DNA from: Aquimarina algicola
Lineage (GTDB): Bacteria; Bacteroidota; Bacteroidia; Flavobacteriales; Flavobacteriaceae
Direction: 5' to 3'
Assembly: GCF_006443095.1 (NCBI RefSeq)
Contig: NZ_VFWZ01000005.1
Span: forward strand, 124,001-188,000
Length of the DNA: 64,000 nt
Position numbers and translations under genes: made by a program. Under the pieces are notes generated by a model. That model ran no database searches, was not told the origin of the DNA, and saw only the letters and a program-made list of their open reading frames with translations. Positions 28,656-36,746 of this stretch are shown one piece after another; the stretch's first letter is position 1; every line of letters begins with the position of its first letter.

Positions 28656-30104
28656 ATGATGCTTAAACAATATATAACATCTTTTCTATTATTCATATGT
28701 TTTTCTTTTGTCTTTGGACAAGAAGTCACTCAAGTTATTGCAAGAAAAGAGAGTTTTGGGATCGATCAAAAGAATAAAATTATTATTTGGAATTTCAAAG
28801 TGACTGACTCTACAAAACGAGCTCACAAAAAATATACTCAAGTATTATTTAGTAAGTTATGTCAAAAAACAATTTTAACTGATAGTTTGTCTTATAAAAA
28901 TAGCTATCTTATTCAGAATAATAATGAAGTTTATAAATTATATATTTCGAGGCTGCCAATAATATCAATAAGTATAGATGACACTATAAAAGATATTCCA
29001 AAAAAAGCTGCTCGTTTTCGATATTCAAGTTATAAGAAAATTATAGATACATTGGCAGGCATAGAACTGAGAGGTAATTTGTCTTTAACATTTCCTAAAA
29101 AATCATATGATCTTGAATTTTGGAGTGATTCCACAAAAAAAAATCCACTCAGAATTAAACTCCCAAAATTAGGTACAAACGATGATTGGATTCTTGATGG
29201 ATTGTATAATGAACCATTGCGATTGAGGTCTTTTCTTAGTCAAAAATTATGGTTGTCTATTCATAAATCTCATTATGTGAATAAAGAACCTAAGGCTAAA
29301 AGTGGAGCAGATCTAAGATTCGTAGAGTTATTTTTGAATTCTGAATACAAAGGATTTTATGCATTATCTCAACAAGTAGATCGTGATCTCCTAAAATTAA
29401 AGAGATTTGAAAATGAAGTGGTTAAAGGAGAATTGTTTAAAGCTACAAGTTATGAAGGTGCGCCAGCTTATAAAAAACTTCCTCAATTTAATAACCTTTT
29501 TCCTCATTGGGGGGGATATCAAATAAAATATCCTTTTATTGAATATAAAGCCTATTGGGACAATTTATATAAATTTACAGATTTTGTTATGAACTCTAAT
29601 GCTTCTGATTTTAATGAAAAGATAGCAGAGTATTTTAATATTCCTAATGCCATAGATTATTTTTTATTGATAAATTTACTTAGGGCAACAGACAATCTTG
29701 GCAAGAATGTTTTTGTAGCACGATATGACCAAAACACTCCTTATTTTAATGTGCCTTGGGATTTAGATGGAGTTTTAGGAACAATTCAGGATGGAAAGAG
29801 GATTCCAACAACTGATGATATTTTAAGTAATGGATTATTTGATAGATTATTGAACGAGAATCCTGCTAACTATAAGACCAGAGTGAAAAATAGGTGGTTA
29901 GAATTAAGAAATAACCAATTTAATAAGGATTCATTATTTAAGACTATTGATCAAACTTATAACAGACTTGAAAAAAATAAGATTTATGAAAGAGAGAATC
30001 TAGTTTGGGAATCGAACATTTCTTATAAAGACCATTTAGAGTATTTAAAAAATTGGGTTATTAAGAGATTGATATATTTAGATACTTATTTTAATTCATT
30101 ATGA
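28656..30104 (+). CDS. secreted CotH-kinase-family protein
   Basis: 482 residues. Signal peptide (LLFICFSFVFGQ). The body has the CotH pattern: LRGNLSLTFPKKSYDLEF (about residues 137-154), RSFLSQKLW, ELFLNSEYKGFYALSQQVDRD and the metal-binding NVPWDLDGVLG near residue 368. CotH proteins are atypical extracellular protein kinases known from Bacillus spore coats; targets in Bacteroidota are unknown. Monocistronic. Confidence 0.85.
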   Translation: MMLKQYITSFLLFICFSFVFGQEVTQVIARKESFGIDQKNKIIIWNFKVTDSTKRAHKKYTQVLFSKLCQKTILTDSLSYKNSYLIQNNNEVYKLYISRLPIISISIDDTIKDIPKKAARFRYSSYKKIIDTLAGIELRGNLSLTFPKKSYDLEFWSDSTKKNPLRIKLPKLGTNDDWILDGLYNEPLRLRSFLSQKLWLSIHKSHYVNKEPKAKSGADLRFVELFLNSEYKGFYALSQQVDRDLLKLKRFENEVVKGELFKATSYEGAPAYKKLPQFNNLFPHWGGYQIKYPFIEYKAYWDNLYKFTDFVMNSNASDFNEKIAEYFNIPNAIDYFLLINLLRATDNLGKNVFVARYDQNTPYFNVPWDLDGVLGTIQDGKRIPTTDDILSNGLFDRLLNENPANYKTRVKNRWLELRNNQFNKDSLFKTIDQTYNRLEKNKIYERENLVWESNISYKDHLEYLKNWVIKRLIYLDTYFNSL

Positions 30105-30631
30105 GAGATGAATTATATATATCGACTCGTGCTATTCTTTGTATACGTTGTTAGCAACTGCAATTATTCTGTTTTTTATTTATCTCCAATGAATAAAAAA
30201 GAGCTTTTCATTGATTTTTTAATTCCGTCATAAACTAATTCTAAAACTTTTTCTTCAGTAATTCCCTCAAGATTATCAAAAAGAAAAAGTTCGATGCTAT
30301 TACTGTTTTTATCTATAATATAAATGGACTATATAAAGTATATAATTCTGAATTTTATACTTCATGTTTTGCAAAACACCAAGTTTGGAATTCTAACTGT
30401 ACTAGATTTAAAGGTACTCACATTTCCAAATGAAGCACCTTTTTATGGTTTTGTATCTGAAAGACGATTGTTTTGTTTCATATGTTTATTCAACAAACCT
30501 TATTTGATTGTCAAGAGAAATTGTTGAATTGAACCATAAAATATAATTAAGGACATCGTACAATCATCATAACACGAAAGCATCAAAAGTTTAATTAAAA
30601 TTGTCGCTGTAGAGGCTAGGTGTACTATTTG
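30105..30631. other. gene-poor region with one short relic
   Basis: Between the CotH gene and the beta-helix gene. On the minus strand at about 30176-30323 an open stretch reads IELFLFDNLEGITEEKVLELV and ends at a stop, without a start codon; it looks like the tail of a lost gene. No family named. The 67-codon plus-strand frame at 30324-30527 is probably random. Confidence 0.35.
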
Positions 30632-31981
30632 TTAATTACAAACTTTATTAGCATTACCTCGATTGGTTATTTTGGGAATACAAGAAGGGAATCCTATTAT
30701 TTCTTCCATACTGGGGTCATAAACAAAATCATAATATCCTTCATCATTTCTTCCTAGATTATTGTTTGTAAGTCTAGCTCCGTGAAATATTGGTGTTATA
30801 GCCTTACCATACCTTGCATCTCCTTTGGTTCTTTTGAGTGGTGCTAAAGATTGATAAGGATGTTTTTCTCTAAAATCCTTTGGATAATACTTGTAGTGTT
30901 TTTTCTTGATCTGAGCGACAAAATCTACATCAGAAGCTTGGATTTTGATTTTCCCTCCTATATAAGGTTTTGGAGAATAATATCCGTTTTTGGGTCCAAA
31001 CCCTTTATCAATGCGTATACCTATACCACAATTAATAGCTGTAATATCACGAACTACAACTTTTCCATGTTCTTTGGCATGGGGAGACAACATTAATACT
31101 GCATTACCATTTGTACAACTCACATTTTGCGCATAAATATTTTCTTGAATCCCAATTTTGAATCCAGCTTCTACCAGTCCTTTAGCAGATCCTTCTAATC
31201 TTAAAGTAACACCACCATGTCCGCTAATATCTTTGAGCAATAAATTCTTACCTCCCGCCAGTTGAATCAATCCATAACCATAATCCGCATTTTGGATATG
31301 ACAATTTTTAATGATCCCATTTTCAGAAATTCTATTAAATGAAGTAGTATTCCTTCTAGTTCCATTGGGACCTATTCTAAAAGCAGAAAACATCGTTTCA
31401 TTATCTAAAATTTCTGCACCATTAATTTCGAAACCGTTGGCATAACCAATAGAAACAAAATAAATAGCTTTGTTTGGAGAATCAATCTCTGAATAATTAA
31501 TTTGATATCTTTTGTTGATATCAGAAGAATAAATTTTTACGTTTTTTACGGCACTTGGATAATTATTGGTTCCAATAGTAAAAATTGCCCCTCTAAAAGA
31601 TTGAGCTACTTTGATTACTGCTTCTTTATTGATTTCTATATGCACATTAGATTTTAAAGAAATACTTTGATTTAAAGTATGTGTTCCCTTTGGAATTTTA
31701 AGTACCCCTCCCTCAGGTCTATTGTTTAAAACATCAATTGCATTCTGTATTTTTGAACCTGTTATAGGTGTTGATATAGTAATTGGATTATCCATAGATA
31801 CATTCCCATTAAAAAATGTACTTTCTTCTGGAATATCATTTGAAGTGGAATCCGAGGGCGTAAATTTTTCTTTCTTGGATAGAGTTGGTTTTACATCTAC
31901 TACCATAGTTTTAGAACAGCTTTTACTAGGAAGCAAAGTAAACATTACAAATACAACTAAAAAATATTTTAAATTATTCAT
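30632..31981 (-). CDS. GH82 (iota-carrageenase)-like right-handed beta-helix protein
   Basis: 449 residues with an N-terminal signal (possible lipobox-like SKSC). The beta-helix body shares, from memory of the family, several blocks with iota-carrageenases: SNVHIEI, ADYGYGLIQLAGG, GGVTLRLEGSAKG, MLSPHAKEHGKVVVRDITA and the terminal CIPKITNRGNANKVCN. The glutamate in TLRLE, the presumed acid, is kept, but the aspartate two residues later appears replaced (LEGS instead of LETD), so carrageenan activity is uncertain. It would act on sulphated algal galactans or a related polysaccharide outside the cell. Confidence 0.6.
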   Translation of the reverse strand: MNNLKYFLVVFVMFTLLPSKSCSKTMVVDVKPTLSKKEKFTPSDSTSNDIPEESTFFNGNVSMDNPITISTPITGSKIQNAIDVLNNRPEGGVLKIPKGTHTLNQSISLKSNVHIEINKEAVIKVAQSFRGAIFTIGTNNYPSAVKNVKIYSSDINKRYQINYSEIDSPNKAIYFVSIGYANGFEINGAEILDNETMFSAFRIGPNGTRRNTTSFNRISENGIIKNCHIQNADYGYGLIQLAGGKNLLLKDISGHGGVTLRLEGSAKGLVEAGFKIGIQENIYAQNVSCTNGNAVLMLSPHAKEHGKVVVRDITAINCGIGIRIDKGFGPKNGYYSPKPYIGGKIKIQASDVDFVAQIKKKHYKYYPKDFREKHPYQSLAPLKRTKGDARYGKAITPIFHGARLTNNNLGRNDEGYYDFVYDPSMEEIIGFPSCIPKITNRGNANKVCN

Positions 31982-32307
31982 TTTGTTTATTTAGATTTTT
32001 ATTTATTAAAACTCTTCTTCAGGATTATATTTTAGATAATACACTTCTCTAAGACTAAAAATAATAGCGAAGGTTTAATTTAAAATAGATTGAAATTCTT
32101 ATAAATTGAAGTCATCTTGACGTTTTCTATTTCCTAAAAAAGGCTAAAATCACCCCATATATGGTTATTTTTTTTATCCATATCGCTGCTATTTGCTTCA
32201 AAAAGAGCCTTGTATGTACAAATCTTATCTCATTTTCGGTTAAAAACAAAAAGTCAAGATGACTTCATCATAAATCAAACTTTCTTTAAATCTATTTCCA
32301 AATTAAT
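31982..32307. other. intergenic region with MITE-like insertion
   Basis: Gene-free interval before the VKOR gene. Its centre is a 161-base element with terminal inverted repeats (separate entry); the flanks are AT-rich and contain nothing else recognised. Confidence 0.45.
32107..32267. repeat. MITE-like element with 15-bp terminal inverted repeats
   Basis: Ends are TGAAGTCATCTTGAC and its exact reverse complement GTCAAGATGACTTCA, extended inward by one mismatch plus four further paired bases. The 131-base interior is non-coding. Size and ends suit a miniature inverted-repeat transposable element; a long-stem regulatory RNA is the alternative. It lies 40 bases upstream of a VKOR gene that seems to have lost its usual N-terminal domain. 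Confidence 0.45.
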
Positions 32308-33372
32308 TTGATAAAGGAAAAGAGTAAAAAAATTGTCGGTGTGGGAATTATTCTTTTGTGGTATGAAATAGACAGTCATAATCCTGTAATACAAAAGATT
32401 TGTTCTGGAAATAAGAATATAAATTGTAATGCTGTATTAGGATCGAAACAGGCTAAATTTTTATTTGAAACACTTAGTTGGAGTGAGGTCGGGTTCTCTT
32501 ATTTTAGTGGAACTTTACTCTTTTTATTCATTCACAATTTTTCAACTTCCTCATTATCTTTGATAAGTTGGCTTACATTATTTTCTATATCCTTTGTGTT
32601 TTTTTTCTTTGTATATCAAGGACTAATTTTGAAACAATGGTGCCGATTATGTATTTCAATCCAAGCGATATTGCTTATAGAAGTAAGTATCGTTTTTTAT
32701 ACAAATTGGTATAAGATAGCAATAGATTTCATTTTAATCCCTTCTCTAATTGCAATACTATTTTTTCCAATACTTGTTTGGAAAACTATAAAATTTGCAA
32801 TACAAAAAGATAAGGATAGTCGTTTTAATAGAAGAAATTTTTTGAGATTAAAAAATAATACAAGTGTGTTCTTTGGACTTTTGAAAGAATCTAAAAAAAT
32901 CGAATACAATACCGAAAATATAGGTCTTGTCTTTGATAATGAAAAAACCAAATACTCTGTGGTTAAAGTATGTAACCCTTATTGTAATCCTTGTGCAGAA
33001 GCTCATCCAGTGTTAAAAGAACTTTTAGAAAGAGAGTTAATTGAATTACAAATTATTTTTACATCTAGTCCGGAGAAAGATAACGAAGAGGCGTTACCTA
33101 CCAGACATTTAATGGCTTTAGCCGAGAAACAAAATAGTAAATTACTACATCAAGCTCTAGACGATTGGTATTTAGCAAATGAAAAGGATTATGAAGAGTA
33201 CGCTAAAAAACATCCCTTGAAGGATGAGATAAAAACACAAACCAAAAAATTAAAAGTCATGAAAGATTGGTGTGATCTTGAAAAAATACAACATACACCA
33301 ACAATATTTATAAATGGTTACCAATTACCAGCAGAATATGAAATCAGTGATTTAAAAAATATATTGGTTTAG
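32308..33372 (+). CDS. VKOR-thioredoxin fusion (disulfide-forming membrane protein)
   Basis: 354 residues; TTG is the only reasonable start after an in-frame stop at 32287. The VKOR domain (about residues 8-165) has loop cysteines (KICSGNKNINC) and the active CxxC in KQWCRLC; about five membrane segments. The C-terminal thioredoxin-like domain has CNPYCNPCAEAHPVL and a late DWCDLEK. It would transfer disulfides into exported proteins. Related Bacteroidota proteins usually carry an N-terminal C39-peptidase-like domain before the VKOR part; here it is missing. A Cys-rich GG-leader peptide follows 107 bases downstream. Confidence 0.85.
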   Translation: MIKEKSKKIVGVGIILLWYEIDSHNPVIQKICSGNKNINCNAVLGSKQAKFLFETLSWSEVGFSYFSGTLLFLFIHNFSTSSLSLISWLTLFSISFVFFFFVYQGLILKQWCRLCISIQAILLIEVSIVFYTNWYKIAIDFILIPSLIAILFFPILVWKTIKFAIQKDKDSRFNRRNFLRLKNNTSVFFGLLKESKKIEYNTENIGLVFDNEKTKYSVVKVCNPYCNPCAEAHPVLKELLERELIELQIIFTSSPEKDNEEALPTRHLMALAEKQNSKLLHQALDDWYLANEKDYEEYAKKHPLKDEIKTQTKKLKVMKDWCDLEKIQHTPTIFINGYQLPAEYEISDLKNILV

Positions 33373-33479
33373 TAAATTAAAATAATCCAAAGAAGATATT
33401 CCCTCGCGAGGAGTAGACATATGTCCTCAAGTGTCTATAAATGTTTGAGGAAAAACAAACACTTTTAAAACCTATTAAA

Positions 33480-33683
33480 ATGAAAAAAAGAAGTTTTAAT
33501 AAATTAAGATTTAACGAAATCGAAATGCTAGAAAGAGACCAACTAAAAAATGTTTTAGGTGGAAATAATAGAAACTTTATAAGTTGCAGATGTTCAGGCT
33601 CTAGTTTTACTTTTCCTTCAAGGTCTTGTAGCAATTGTAAAAATATTTGTAATATACAAGGTAGACAGTATTCCTGTAGTTAA
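33480..33683 (+). CDS. GG-leader, six-cysteine natural-product/bacteriocin-like precursor peptide
   Basis: 67 residues from ATG at 33480 (an ATG at 33441 would add 13 residues but is less family-like). The leader KLRFNEIEMLERDQLKNVLGG is the Bacteroidota double-glycine type cut by C39 peptidases. The 39-residue core has six cysteines (SCRC, SCSNC with IC, and a final YSC). An even cysteine number beside a VKOR-thioredoxin gene suggests up to three disulfides. No C39-ABC exporter or modifying enzyme was seen in the window. Confidence 0.75.
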   Translation: MKKRSFNKLRFNEIEMLERDQLKNVLGGNNRNFISCRCSGSSFTFPSRSCSNCKNICNIQGRQYSCS

Positions 33684-33707
33684 TCAATAATTAAATTAGC
33701 GATAGAG

Positions 33708-33732
33708 AGAGGAGAGAAAATTTCTCTCCTCT
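33708..33732 (+). terminator. hairpin after the precursor peptide gene
   Basis: Inverted repeat AGAGGAGAGAAA / TTTCTCTCCTCT with a 1-base centre, 24 bases after the stop of the peptide gene. It has no long T-run, so it may be a stabilising hairpin or weak terminator. Confidence 0.5.
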
Positions 33733-34312
33733 AATGTTAAGTTTTCGCAAAGTTAGTTTTTCTACATTTTTGATAGTTATATTATTGTATTCATTTTATT
33801 GGTAAATTCAATTCACTAAAGTAAAAAGTATCATTTTTTTAAGATGATATTTTTAAAGCAGTTTTTGCGATAAAAGAATATGACTATATCCATTTCTATT
33901 TAGAGAGTTAGTAAAAAGATTGTTTTTATCCAAAATGCTAGACAGTTCTATAAAAAATACACGGTTACTACAATTGCACATTTAGAGTTCTCTTCATATT
34001 TAGTAATATATGGTCTTTCCTATAAATTTGCTTATTTAGTAAAACTATATATCTATAAAAGATGTGTTCCTCTATTCAATTAGAGCAGGATCATACCAGT
34101 AATGTTTAATTAATTTGTTTACTATATGATTTGACCCCTAACCACAATACTCAATGATTATATTTTTTAACATAAAAATAATCCAATAATAGATATAATT
34201 TCAATTAAAGATTAATGTATGCGATACTCTTCTTTGGAGTACCTTTTTAAGGTGCCGATTTATAACCGTTTGTAGCCATTTGTAAGATGATGAAAATATA
34301 AAGCTATAATAA
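33733..34312. other. gene-free AT-rich region left of the tRNA relic
   Basis: No coding sequence or repeat recognised. It separates the peptide locus from the possible integration site at 34.3 kb and may hold further remains of a decayed element. Confidence 0.35.
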
Positions 34313-34384
34313 ACAGAAGGGTAGCTTAGGTTTATTTTAGACTCATACCCCGAAGGTCGCAGGTTCGAGTCCTGCTCTCGCTAC
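34313..34384 (+). pseudogene. decayed tRNA-Met(CAT)-like sequence
   Basis: The T-arm GCAGG-TTCGAGT-CCTGC (34359-34375) and the 3' acceptor side TCTCGCT are intact, and a CTCATA anticodon-loop-like stretch sits before them. The D-arm is shortened, the anticodon stem has mismatches, and the 5' acceptor strand does not pair. It is therefore a tRNA relic or a 3' tRNA fragment left by site-specific integration rather than a working tRNA. Confidence 0.5.
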
Positions 34385-34386
34385 TA

Positions 34387-34419
34387 AAAATAACCTCTTG
34401 ATTTTCAAGAGGTTATTTT
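34387..34419 (+). terminator. strong hairpin terminator after the tRNA relic
   Basis: 15-bp perfect stem AAAATAACCTCTTGA / TCAAGAGGTTATTTT with a 3-base loop. The right copy of the repeat has the same left arm but a decayed right arm. Confidence 0.7.
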
Positions 34420-34524
34420 AGTTTATAAGGGGAAATTTCTCTTTGTATATACGTTATTAAATCATAAAAGCATGGTTAAAAAGCATGGTTTTCCTTAAAT
34501 TATCCGCCGAATATCCTCAATTTT

Positions 34525-34650
34525 TTAACTGCTGTACTTATTATTTTTTTTATCGATATAATGTTTTTGCAATACTTCGTCAGTAGTATGTGAAGATAAC
34601 GGTTTTGTATCTCCTTTTGATCGCAATATTCAAGTGGACTTGTAAGAGAA
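34525..34650 (-). pseudogene. C-terminal relic of a tyrosine-recombinase-like gene (left copy)
   Basis: Minus-strand frame reading GDTKPLSSHTTDEVLQKHYI then DKKNNKYSS and stop. This resembles the extreme C-terminus of Bacteroidota tyrosine integrases (the ...YVTDELLxxHYIDK... type). Upstream codons are broken by stops, so only the tail survives. The identity is my judgement from a short match. Confidence 0.4.
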
Positions 34651-34728
34651 ATTCGGATAATTTTTCCAAGACATTTGTTTGAATATAAACTGTCTTAAAT
34701 ATCTGTTTGAATAAATGTAGCAACTCCA

Positions 34729-34967
34729 GTTTTCACTTGCCTATTTGTGTGTATTTTGCATGTATTTGTGTGCTTAAAATTTTCAATCTCCTTTTTTGAA
34801 ATTCTTTTTGTATTATAAATTACTTCTCATGCAAAGCAATATCATAATTCTAGAAGCAAAATTGATGACAACGCATTATATTTTGTGAAGGACTTTGTTT
34901 TTTGTTTATCATGTGATTTACTGTTAGGATATGTAGTATATTGCCTGAAATTAAAATGAGTTGATCC
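34729..34967. other. upstream region of the MarR gene
   Basis: Non-coding; should contain the MarR-gene promoter. The palindrome found at two other promoters of this block was not seen here. Confidence 0.35.
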
Positions 34968-35453
34968 ATGAAGTATATTGAGATTTTAGTTAAACTGCGC
35001 AAAATTATACGTTCTATTAATCTGGAGAGCAAAAAAATAGAGAAAGAATTAGGAGTTAGTATTCCTCAGCTTCTAGTACTTCAATATTTATCAGATCAGC
35101 AAGATTATCGAGCGTTTGCTAAGGATATCAAATCGTACATTAATCTAAATGCCAGTACAGTTTCAGGCATTATTACCAGACTGGAGAGTAAAGGATTTGT
35201 TGCGCGCTTACCGGAACCTAATGACAAACGCGCTACTTATATTACATTAACAGCCAAAGGTGCGGATTTGTTACAGAAGTCACCAACAACCTTACAAGAA
35301 AAATTATCGTTAAAGTTAAAAAAATTAACTCCTGAACAGATTAATGAGTTAGATAGAAATATAGAATTATTAACAACTATAATGGATGTTGAGGATGTCG
35401 ATGCAGCTCCATTATTAACGATTAAGGAAATTACTCATGTAAAAGAAGAATGA
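34968..35453 (+). CDS. MarR-family transcriptional regulator
   Basis: 161 residues. Winged-helix core with YINLNASTVSGIITRLESKG (recognition helix, about residues 56-75) and the wing ARLPEPNDKRATYITLTAKG, the standard MarR D-x-R wing. MarR dimers bind palindromes in promoters and release them on binding small ligands or on oxidation. A matching palindrome occurs before the next gene (35569) and again at 41320, so it may regulate both; this is inference. Confidence 0.88.
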   Translation: MKYIEILVKLRKIIRSINLESKKIEKELGVSIPQLLVLQYLSDQQDYRAFAKDIKSYINLNASTVSGIITRLESKGFVARLPEPNDKRATYITLTAKGADLLQKSPTTLQEKLSLKLKKLTPEQINELDRNIELLTTIMDVEDVDAAPLLTIKEITHVKEE

Positions 35454-35568
35454 TTCTAAATTTAGAGTTTTAACATAACTTTTTCTTTTTCTCAAATAGC
35501 CCATAGACCCTACGGTAATAAATTATTAACTACTATAGTGGTAGTACATTTTATATGCTCAACATTCT

Positions 35569-35590
35569 AATAGTTTCTATAAGAACTATT
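35569..35590. promoter_or_regulatory. candidate MarR operator (copy 1)
   Basis: AATAGTTTCT-ATA-AGAACTATT, a near-perfect palindrome, 6 bases before the TATCTTTG box upstream of the 118-aa gene. The same palindrome, perfect and longer, lies at 41320-41349 with the same centre-to-box distance of 17 bases. It follows the MarR gene directly. Confidence 0.5.
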
Positions 35591-35596
35591 TTTAGT

Positions 35597-35604
35597 TATC
35601 TTTG
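35597..35604 (+). promoter_or_regulatory. TAnnTTTG promoter box for the 118-aa gene
   Basis: TATCTTTG matches the Bacteroidota -7 consensus TAnnTTTG, 54 bases before the start codon at 35659. The -33 element is not evident; the palindrome occupies that region. Confidence 0.5.
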
Positions 35605-35658
35605 TGAAAACCTTTTGTATAAAAGAGTTTTTTAAATTGTTTCACTAAAAATAAAAGT

Positions 35659-36015
35659 ATGGAAAAAGAAAAGTACTTGGAAAAGGCTGTTGCATGGGCA
35701 GAGAGAAAACCTACAATTTCTCTAAAAGCTACAATCGAAGGTTATGAAGACCCCAAAACCTATAAGAGTAAATCTACTGATGAAGTAGTACAAGCCGATC
35801 TCTCCTTTATTACCAATGGAGGGGCTAAGCATTATACAGAAGTGGCTTTAAAAAAAGATAATCCTAAAGATCTTGTTGTGAAATGGAAAGTACTGAGCTT
35901 TATGGCATCTATGAAGAGAGGAAAACTACATCTTTTGGCTCCGAAAGGTCATAAGGCTTTTACTTTAAAACTAGTAAGACGCCACAATATCAATGCTGTA
36001 GTTCATCCCATTTAA
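35659..36015 (+). CDS. conserved small protein of unknown function
   Basis: 118 residues, rich in lysine, no signal or membrane segment. It starts MEKEKYLEKAVAWAERK and ends NINAVVHPI. I do not recognise the family. It is the first gene after the MarR regulator and has a palindrome over its promoter, so it is a likely regulated target. Confidence 0.65.
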   Translation: MEKEKYLEKAVAWAERKPTISLKATIEGYEDPKTYKSKSTDEVVQADLSFITNGGAKHYTEVALKKDNPKDLVVKWKVLSFMASMKRGKLHLLAPKGHKAFTLKLVRRHNINAVVHPI

Positions 36016-36062
36016 ATATCTGACACGATCTGCAAAATTAATAGCTACAATTATAATAAAAT

Positions 36063-36230
36063 ATGTTAAAAAATATGCCTCCAAAAAACGGAATACCGGG
36101 GAAAAGTCAAGATTCTCAAGAGATAAGAAATGAAATCAACTATTGGAAACAACAAAATATACAAAGAAAATGTTCTGATTTTTCGGATATGGCTTACTGG
36201 GAAGTAATGTGTACAAATAATGCACTTTAA
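36063..36230 (+). CDS. 55-aa small protein, unknown
   Basis: Starts MLKNMPPKNGIPGKSQDSQE and ends VMCTNNAL. No family recognised; charged and probably soluble. It lies between the 118-aa gene and a broken acetyltransferase gene, all on the plus strand. Confidence 0.4.
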   Translation: MLKNMPPKNGIPGKSQDSQEIRNEINYWKQQNIQRKCSDFSDMAYWEVMCTNNAL

Positions 36231-36253
36231 ATTTTTATCCTAAAAAAGAAGTA

Positions 36254-36664
36254 GTGTATCCACCTATGAATTTTATCACTTATGATGCATTTAATCGCAT
36301 GACACGTCTTCATATCGAAAAGGTTACAAACTTTATTTTTAAATATTCTCGAGGATATGGCGATTCGAAATTGTCCATTCGAAGGGTTATTGAATATTCA
36401 GCAAAAGAAATTCCCGGGTTTGGTGGAAAAGTTTTTGTTGCAGAGGAACAAGACGAAATTATTGGTGCTGAGGTTGTTAACAACACGGGTATGAATGGTT
36501 ATATCCCAGAAAACATTCTGGTACACATTGCTACAGATAAAAATCACACCGACAGGAATTTGAGAAAGAAATTGATAGCAGCTGCCTAGCAAAATTGTGT
36601 TGGAGAAGTGGCTTTGTACATGAAACCTATCAGTACTACAAAATTTCACTACGAAATCCTCTAA
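36254..36664 (+). pseudogene. GNAT-family acetyltransferase, broken by a stop
   Basis: The first 111 codons (from 36254; the family-like start MNFITYDAF is a few codons later) match a flavobacterial GNAT N-acetyltransferase, with VFVAEEQDEIIGAEVVNNTG and ATDKNHTDRNLRKKL in place of the usual acetyl-CoA loop. An in-frame TAG at 36587 ends it; the same frame then continues QNCVGEVALYMKP, the expected next strand, and finally loses the C-terminal helix. It is probably inactive. Confidence 0.6.
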
Positions 36665-36746
36665 GTTTATTACCACTTATCATTTATAAAGTGTTCGAAT
36701 GGAAACAATCGAGTGCTTCTTCTATGTCTAAAAGCAAATTAAATTT

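Larger units (their letters stand above)
34379..34728. repeat. ~350-bp degenerate direct repeat, left copy
   Basis: It matches 45587-45927 over its length with many substitutions. It starts in the tRNA 3' end (CGCTACT), includes a hairpin, then the tail of a recombinase-like gene. It marks one border of the 34.7-45.6 kb block. Confidence 0.65.

Noticed and set aside
30324..30527. 67-codon plus-strand frame as a gene
   Set aside because: Hydrophobic, low-complexity text without a typical start context, lying in a relic-containing gap.
33441..33683. 80-residue form of the GG-leader peptide starting at 33441
   Set aside because: The 13 extra residues do not fit the family leader, which normally starts MKK just before the KLRFNEIEML-type stretch.
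34313..34384. Intact tRNA-Met gene
   Set aside because: The T-arm is good, but the 5' acceptor strand does not pair, the D-arm is too short and the anticodon stem is broken; treated as a relic.
34850..35032. 60-codon minus-strand frame overlapping the MarR start
   Set aside because: Overlaps the clear MarR coding start on the other strand; no domain.
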